DNA of 64,000 nucleotides from Sambucus nigra. Lineage: Eukaryota; Streptophyta; Magnoliopsida; Dipsacales; Adoxaceae. Shown here in pieces: positions 57,520-64,000 of the stretch (position 1 is its first letter; every line of letters begins with the position of its first letter). The notes beneath the pieces were generated by a model, which saw nothing but the letters and a program-made list of their open reading frames with translations, was not told the DNA's origin and ran no database searches. The translations under genes and the position numbers were made by a program. The stretch is from the NCBI GenBank assembly GCA_949130495.1, contig OX422222.1, positions 273,286,109-273,350,108 on the forward strand. Reading direction: 5' to 3'.

Positions 57520-60500
57520 AATGCTCAAACATATAAAAAGTAGAAGACTAATACTTGATCAAAGATATCTCTCATCGCTAATCTGCTGGGATCGTTGAGG
57601 ACTTGATCGACCAGGGTGGTTCTCATCGCAGGGAAACCTATTTTAGAGGGATGACTGCTTTTGTTCCGTAAGCGAGTACGAAAGATATTTCCCCAGTGGG
57701 TTATTAGGTGTGGTATGATACGCCTATAGAACATAGGGGAACTCGTCCACCCAAGCACCCTTATCTCTTTCCAATCATTTTTTCAGTCCATCGAGTATTG
57801 TTTTGTTGGAAACCTATACTTGCCCTTTGCTTTGGGGATATTCCACAGAGCTAAAGTGGTACTTCATGCCGTTCTCATCACAAAAAGCTTGAAATAAACC
57901 ACTTTTAAATTGTGAATCGTTATCAGGGATGATAACCCTCAGTATCACAAAGCGAGTTATGATGTTCCTCCATATGAATCTTATCATATCATAATATAGA
58001 ATTTTTGCCAGTGGTTATGCATCTACTCATTTGGTGAAGTAATCTATGTTGACTAATAATTACTTACAATTTCCAGATGTAGTAGGTAGTGGTCCCATAA
58101 TATTTAATCCCCATTGGGTGAAGGGCCATGGGCTGGTCAAGGATTTGAGGTTGCTGGTAGGCTGGTGAACCATAAGTGAGTGCTTCTAACACTTTTTACA
58201 TTTACAAACATAGGCACCCACGTCCTTCTAAATGAAAGTCCACTAATATCCATCCTTGATCGCGCGGGAGGCCAATGATCTCCCACTTGCGTGATTTTTA
58301 CAAATTCCCTCATGGAGCTCATTAAGTACTTATTCGGCGTCTTGTGGGTGAACGCACTGTAGGTAAAGGCCTATGTATGATTTCTTGTAAAGCTTCTCTT
58401 CAGGGTTGAGGTATAAACGAGAAACCTTTAACCTAACCTGATAGTCTGACCTCTTTTCATTTCGTAGTATGTCACTTTATAGATAATTGATGATGGGATT
58501 CATCCAACTTGGGGCCTTATCTGTGAGGAGGATTGCTCAGTTACTATTGCCTGGCCGATACTAGGATGCACGAGGAAATCTATCTGAATAGTTCTATTTA
58601 GGTTAGAGTCAATTATTGAGCTTTATGTCGCTAAAGCATCAGAGTGACTGTTCTGTTCTTGAGGGAATAGTTGAATTTACACCTTTTTAGAGTCTTCCAT
58701 GAGAGCTTTTACTACGATGAGGTAAGCATCCTTTTGATCATCTTTGGCATTGAAGTCCCTGCTTACCTGTTTGGATACTAATTTGGAATCACCAAATACG
58801 TGGAGGCACTTTGCCAGCAGTAGTTTGGCTTTTCACAAACCAACGATCAGTGCCTCATACTCAGCTTCATTATTAGAGGCCTCAGATCCCAATCATATTC
58901 CTTGCTCAATCACAGTGTCTTCGGGGTGATAAGGATGATCCCTACTCCCGACCCCTTGGAATTGAAGGCTCCATCAACGTATAGGGTCCAGTCCTTGGAC
59001 TGTGCTACCTATGTTGTTAACTACTTAATATTTGGTTGGCCTATTGTCTGATCTCTTGTGAAATCGGCAATGAAATCTACTAAGACATGTACCTTGATTT
59101 TTGTTCTAGGATAAAAGTGGATATCGAATCTCCTGCATTCGATCGAACACTTTGAAAGTCATCTAGAGAGGTCGGCTTTTCATAGAATGGCCTTGAGTGG
59201 GTAATAAGTGATTATAGTTATGGAGTGGGCTCCGAAGTAATGCTTCAACTTCCTTGAAGAAACCACCAGGGCATATGTGAGCTTCTCCAAAGGCAGATAC
59301 TAGCGTAGTAAACCGGATGCTATCATCCCTCCTTCTCACCTACGATGATGGAGTTCACAACATGGTATAATACTACCAAGTAAAGATACAGTGGGTCTCC
59401 ATTATATGGAATTACCATTAGGAGTGGTTTGCTAAGGTACAACTTGATTTCTTCCAGAGCTTGCGAACATCCATCGTCCCATACGAGGTCTTTTCCCATT
59501 TTTAGAAGATAAAAGAATGGTTGACATCATTTCAAAGACTTGAAGATAAAGAGATTGAGTGCTGTGAGCATTCTAATAAGCTTTTGAACATCTCTTAATG
59601 TCTGAGGAGGCTAGATTCTGGTGATAACATCAATCTGATCTGGGCTGGCCTCAATTCCCCTTTTACTAACTAGATAACCTAAGAACTATCCTGACTGAAC
59701 ACCTAATGAACACTTAGTCACATTAAGCTTTATCCTTTATTTCCTGAGGATCTCAAAGGTTGTCGCTAAATCTATAAGGTGGTCTGACTTGTTCTTGATT
59801 TTTACTAGCATGTCGTCGATGTATACCTCCATCGTTTCTCCCATCTGTTTGCTGAACATCTTGGTGACCAACCTTTGATAAGTTTCCTCTGCATTCTTGA
59901 GTTCAAATGTCATAACCTTGTAATTTTACAACCCGATGGGGGTTATAAAGGAGGTTTTATCCTGGTCGGGTCCAGATAGGGGTATCTGGTGATAGCCAGA
60001 GCAGGCGTCTCAAAAGCTCATCCTTTCATGTGTTATCGTGGCATCGACCAACTGATCTATCTTTGGGAGAGGTAAGCTATCCTTGAGCCATGCCCTGTTA
60101 ATAACGGTGAAATCGATACAAACTCTCCACTTGCCATTGCTCTTGGGTATCACCTCTAGTTTAGATAACTATTTAGGTAATTGAACCTCCCTGATGGATC
60201 TTGCATTATGTAGCTTCCCTACTTCTTTCTCTAATGCCTTAGCCTTCTCGGGGACTGTTTGGCGAGCCTTTTAAGTGATCGTCTTGAAGGTTGGATAGAC
60301 GTACAGGCGATGGTAGGCTACACTGGGGTCAATCCATGGTAATTCATACAGTTCCCAAGGGAAAACATCCCAATTGCTTTTGAGAAATGCTAGTAATTCT
60401 CTTTCTCTTGCTCGATAAGAGCAGCTTCGATCAGAAACTTCCTCTCGGTCAAGTTGTCATCGGTTACAACTTCCATGTTTTTAATGACCCTATCAACGGG

Positions 60501-62771
60501 GTGGATCATGGTCTCTTCCACCCTTGGGCAGTCATACAGTAGTTGCTATTTGGAGGGCACAACCCCCTTCTGAGATCCTTCTCGAGCATTCTCTATCTCA
60601 TTTTTTTTTTCTTTCTTCGGGAGAATAATTGTAATAAAGAATATCCTGGCCATAGCCTGGTCACCATAGATTTTGATCACGCCCCGATTGATAATTCACT
60701 TCAGCTTTTGATGATAGGTGGATGGTAAGACCTTTATGGCATGGAGCCAACCTTTGACCCAAATAGCATGGTATGGTGACTCAATGTCCACCATCAAAAA
60801 CTCAATTAGCTTTAAGATATTTCCTACCCTGATCGGTAAGATTATCTTCCCTAGCGATATCTTGATCCTCCCTTTAAAGCCGACCAGCAAAATCGTAGCC
60901 TCTTTGAGGTCAGCTGTATTCAACTTCAGTTTATGGAAAAGTTTTAGGTATATCACTTTAGACGAACTCCCCTAGTCTAGAAGTAGATTGTTAACATTCC
61001 AATTAGAAATTTTGAGTGTGATCACAAACATGTCATGATGTAGGGTTCTTACCCCAACCAAATATTCTTTGGTGAACACGATGTGCTTGGTGTAGTCGAT
61101 ATCTTTTAGTTGCCAACGCTTTCCTATTTACGACTTGGCAGGGTTAATTTGAAAAGCTTCTATCACGGTAGTTACCTTCTTGAGTTCCATTCGAACAGCG
61201 TTTCCCTGGATCTGCTTAAAGTATAATACCTATGGATTACTGTAAACTTATGTCCCGTGTCATCGTCGAGGACGCTGTGTGGCTTCTGGTCGCCATTAAC
61301 TGTGACCTTATTCGCTTTTTTCTTGACATACTCGTTGAGGTGCCCTTCTTGAACTAGCTATACCAAATGTGACTTTAGAGCTTTATAATTCTCAATTCTA
61401 TGACCGTCCTCCTTATGGAACGTGCATCTCAATGCGTTGTTCCTTTTGGCTGGGTCACCACCCATCTTTTTAGTCCATTTGATGAACGAATCATCTTTGA
61501 TCTTACTAAGAATATTATAAATAAGTTCCTTAAAGACCGTGTTAACAGCCTGGAATTCTTTGGAAGGGTCAATCTTGTTCCCATTATTGGGTCCATTCTT
61601 TCCCCCGTTCTTGTTTCCCTTTTTTGGGTATTGTTCTTTTTCATTCCCTTATCCACCTTTTCTCAACCGTTATCCCCTCCATTAGGATGAACCACGTCTT
61701 CCACCTTGGCGTACTTCTCGATACGGGCCATAAGATCGTCGATGGTACTGGGGTCCTTCTCAGTAAGAGACTAGTGTAGCAAAGCGATGATTGACAAATC
61801 GATTTTGAAGGATGCTACTGCAACCTGCTCCGAGAAATTCTCGATCTCATTAAAAACTTCCCGATATCTTTTGCATAGTCTCAGAGGTTCTCCTATGGAT
61901 TCTTCTTTGTTGTGAGCAGTGCATCCATCCGCTTGGGCTGGGAGCTCCTAGTTATGAATCACTCCGTGAAGGCCTCTACCAGAGCTGCAAAAATTTTGAT
62001 TGACCTATGAGGAAAACTCTCAAACCACTTATGTGATACATCATGTAGGCTAGACATAAGTGCATAATTATGGATCCATAAGGTCATTGCTTGTCGATAT
62101 TGCCTGACATGGTCTATGGGGTCTATTTTTCCATCATAGACCTTGAACCTAGGGACATTGAATTTTTTTGGGGGCTTCTACTGCTTGATTTCCCTTGAAA
62201 AAGTGGATTTCATCTGAGTGTTGAGAGCTCTTCTGTCTAGCTCTCTAGTAGATCTGGCTCATCAGTGGGCTGGATATTGGTCCATCTCCCTACGGACCAA
62301 AATCCTCATGTCTTCATTCTGTCAATCATTGCTTCTGTGGCCTCTTTCTTTCTGGCCATGCTCTGATCGTCCATGCTCTGACCTGTCACATTCAGTTCTC
62401 TTTTAGTCATGCCTGGAGCTCTTTCCTAGGTTACAAGTGTTGCTTGCCAGAGGACTAGGAGTCCTAGTACGACGTTTTCTAGTAGCCATGTGGAGATCTC
62501 TCTCCATTCTTTCAAGCCGCCTCTGTAGGCGAGCATTTTCTTCTTCTTGGAGGCATGAAACATCCTCTTTTTCATGAAGCCTGGCTTCATAAGAATCGAC
62601 CAACCTAGAAATCTAGGTATACCTAGGTGGACCCTTGCTCTCTTCAGATAGTTGCTTGTCCTGGCGAAACCTCGGGTTTGTATGCTGGAGAATCTCAGAC
62701 TTGACCCTAGGAGGAACTGGGTCTTCTTGAACGTCGCCGGCTTGGGGGATGTTATTGCTGTGGTGAGACAT
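57520..62771 (-). pseudogene. gag-pol relic of Tat element C
   Basis: Minus-strand remains start with MSHHSNNIPQAGDVQ at 62771. Gag with an arginine-rich helix (EENARLQRRLERMERDL) covers about 62400-62600, gag core about 61700-62200, protease region about 60700-61000, RT about 59600-60250 with MEVYIDDML at about 59830-59805, first RNase H about 59000-59500, second RNase H about 58560-58990 (LYVDGAFNSKGSG, GIILITP), and integrase about 57520-58380. Stops and frameshifts occur throughout and the GPY end of integrase is not recognisable. A primer-binding-site-like ATTGCCATCGTTTATGGGAA adjoins the 5' LTR at 62817-62836. Confidence 0.85.
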
Positions 62772-62836
62772 TATGGGATTTCTGGTGATGAATGTTTTCT
62801 TAGGAATAAAATTCATTTCCCATAAACGATGGCAAT

Positions 62837-63280
62837 TGTGAGTGTAGAAAATATCACAACAAAGGAATCCACGAAAATAATCACAAAGAGCAGAAAGTAA
62901 AAGGAATCACTCGCACAACAACGATATACGTGGTTAGGCAACTTGCCTACATCCACAGAGAGGTGACTTGTTCTTATTAAGTGTCTCTCAAAACATTAAG
63001 TTTTAATCCCTTTGCACCAGGTCAGGGTTTACAATTTATATATATTTATTTCATAGAGGTTGAGTTGCACAAGGAACTCAATAGTCACGTTGGATATATC
63101 ATGAACCACCTGAATATCTTTACCGATATTCTTTGAGGTTGATTTGAGTATATCCTTAAGTGTTTTATTATATATAAAATATACGTTCTCTAGTCGAATA
63201 TTTGATTTGGGCCGGCAACTCCTTAAGTGGCTTGGGCATGTTCGGTTACTCTCATTAACCATAGCAAATGGGTCCCCATA
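62837..63280 (-). repeat. 5' LTR of Tat element C
   Basis: Plus strand TGTGAGTGTAGAAAATATCA ... GGGTCCCCATA, 444 bp, the diverged partner of 39586-40029. Confidence 0.88.
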
Positions 63281-63510
63281 CTCAGTATATAAATTCCTTT
63301 ATTACATTTATTATGTTGTAAATATATATTACATATGTCACATATATTAGGTTACTACTATTAATTATTTTTATATATTTTATTATTTGTATAATAATAT
63401 TATTTGTGTTTATACTTGGTTATTAATATCTCACACATATACACTCATTATATGTATACTTGTTATGTATTATATATTTAAAATATGTGAATTATTTTTT
63501 ATATGCATAC
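63281..63510. other. AT-rich spacer, no feature
   Basis: Low-complexity AT-rich sequence between element C and the MITE. Confidence 0.6.
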
Positions 63511-63518
63511 ACATATAC

Positions 63519-63943
63519 CACTGTTCTAAAAAACCCGCCTAGGCTCCGCCTTGGCACGCCTAGGCTTGAGGCTTGGGAGAAACGCCCCGCCTTAAGATTT
63601 TGACGCCTTATGCTTGGTAAAACCCTTAAGGCGTACTTTTTCTCTAAAAACAACAATGCTTTAGTGAAACGATATCACCTTTTAAAGATTTTTTTGCAAA
63701 CCGGACCATTATCTCATAAAAAATAATCAAATAATATTTTTATTTGCAAATATTCAGACATATTTTTATGATATGTACACTTTTAGTATTTTAATAGCCT
63801 TGATATGATTAAAAAATATTAAAATATATTAAAAAGACCTAATCGCCTTTTCACGCCTTTTTACGCCAAGGCCCGCCTAGGCTTCTAAGGCTTAAGGCTT
63901 GGCCTCCACGCCTCGATCACGCCTCGCGTTTTTTAGAACCTTG
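63519..63943. mobile_element. hAT-type MITE (425 bp)
   Basis: Starts CACTGTTCTAAAAAAC and ends, as reverse complement, CAAGGTTCTAAAAAAC, so 14 of 16 terminal bases pair. It is flanked by an exact 8-bp duplication ACATATAC (63511-63518 and 63944-63951), the hAT length. Both subterminal regions are rich in AAGGCG and CGCCTAGGC motifs in opposite orientation. No coding capacity. Confidence 0.85.
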
Positions 63944-64000
63944 ACATATACATATATAAATTTAACATACACTCATGTACACACATAAATATTATCTCTC

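Larger units (their letters stand above)
39586..63280 (-). mobile_element. Tat element C: old Ty3/gypsy retrotransposon split by elements D and B
   Basis: LTRs of 444 bp at 39586-40029 and 62837-63280 enclose a minus-strand gag-pol relic (57520-62771) and a plus-strand antisense gene relic (40474-41739 plus 55562-57298). Subtracting the 41745-55561 insertion leaves about 9.87 kb. The LTRs are clearly diverged and the coding regions are full of stops, so it is the oldest layer of the nest. The flanking pentamers GTTAG and CTCAG agree at three positions only, compatible with a decayed target duplication. A YIDD RT motif and a second RNase H (LYVDGAFNSKGSG) place it in Tat. Confidence 0.85.

Overview
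This is a repeat-dominated plant nuclear window, AT-rich and probably eudicot (the species cannot be named from sequence). I see no intact host gene. It is a stack of transposable elements inserted into one another: Ty1/copia relics, three Ty3/gypsy Tat-lineage elements (dual RNase H, antisense gene), a Helitron carrying captured gene pieces, a tRNA-derived SINE, an RTE-type LINE, one end of a CACTA element with a large minisatellite, and a hAT-type MITE.

Layout. 1-811 and 7092-about 10105 are two halves of one decayed copia element. They are separated by a 6.28-kb insertion (812-7091, duplicated target CGTAG) that looks like a solo LTR. That insertion was later invaded by a Helitron (its 3' end at 2962), which carries ClpD-like and RBR-ligase-like gene pieces; a SINE lies near its far end (6328-6512). 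A second copia integrase relic lies at about 10990-11330. Tat element A spans 12731-24659 on the + strand; its LTRs differ by roughly 5% and its gag-pol is broken. An RTE LINE (about 25780-28681) is cut by a CACTA terminus at 28682, behind which lies a 15-copy, 168-bp array (29596-32095). 32096-39585 is mostly unassigned.

Tat element C (39586-63280, - strand, old) was hit by element D (41745-55561 with TSD GGGGC and 109-bp perfect terminal inverted repeats). D was hit in turn by Tat element B (42671-54820, - strand, TSD GTTCC). B looks young: its two 586-bp LTRs appear identical by eye and its 1981-residue gag-pol is uninterrupted. A hAT-like MITE with an 8-bp TSD closes the window (63519-63943).

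The most interesting system is the second gene of the Tat elements. It runs opposite to gag-pol, from just inside the 3' LTR towards the end of pol. In B it resolves into four exons with GT-AG introns that keep the frame over exactly 3246 nt (1081 residues). The three intron boundaries can be traced in A, and the first also in C. The protein has an N-terminal domain like the 'putative gypsy-type transposon' family and long coiled coils. The two genes converge on a tandem-repeat zone that differs in A and B. All boundaries were read by eye; no alignment or database search was run.
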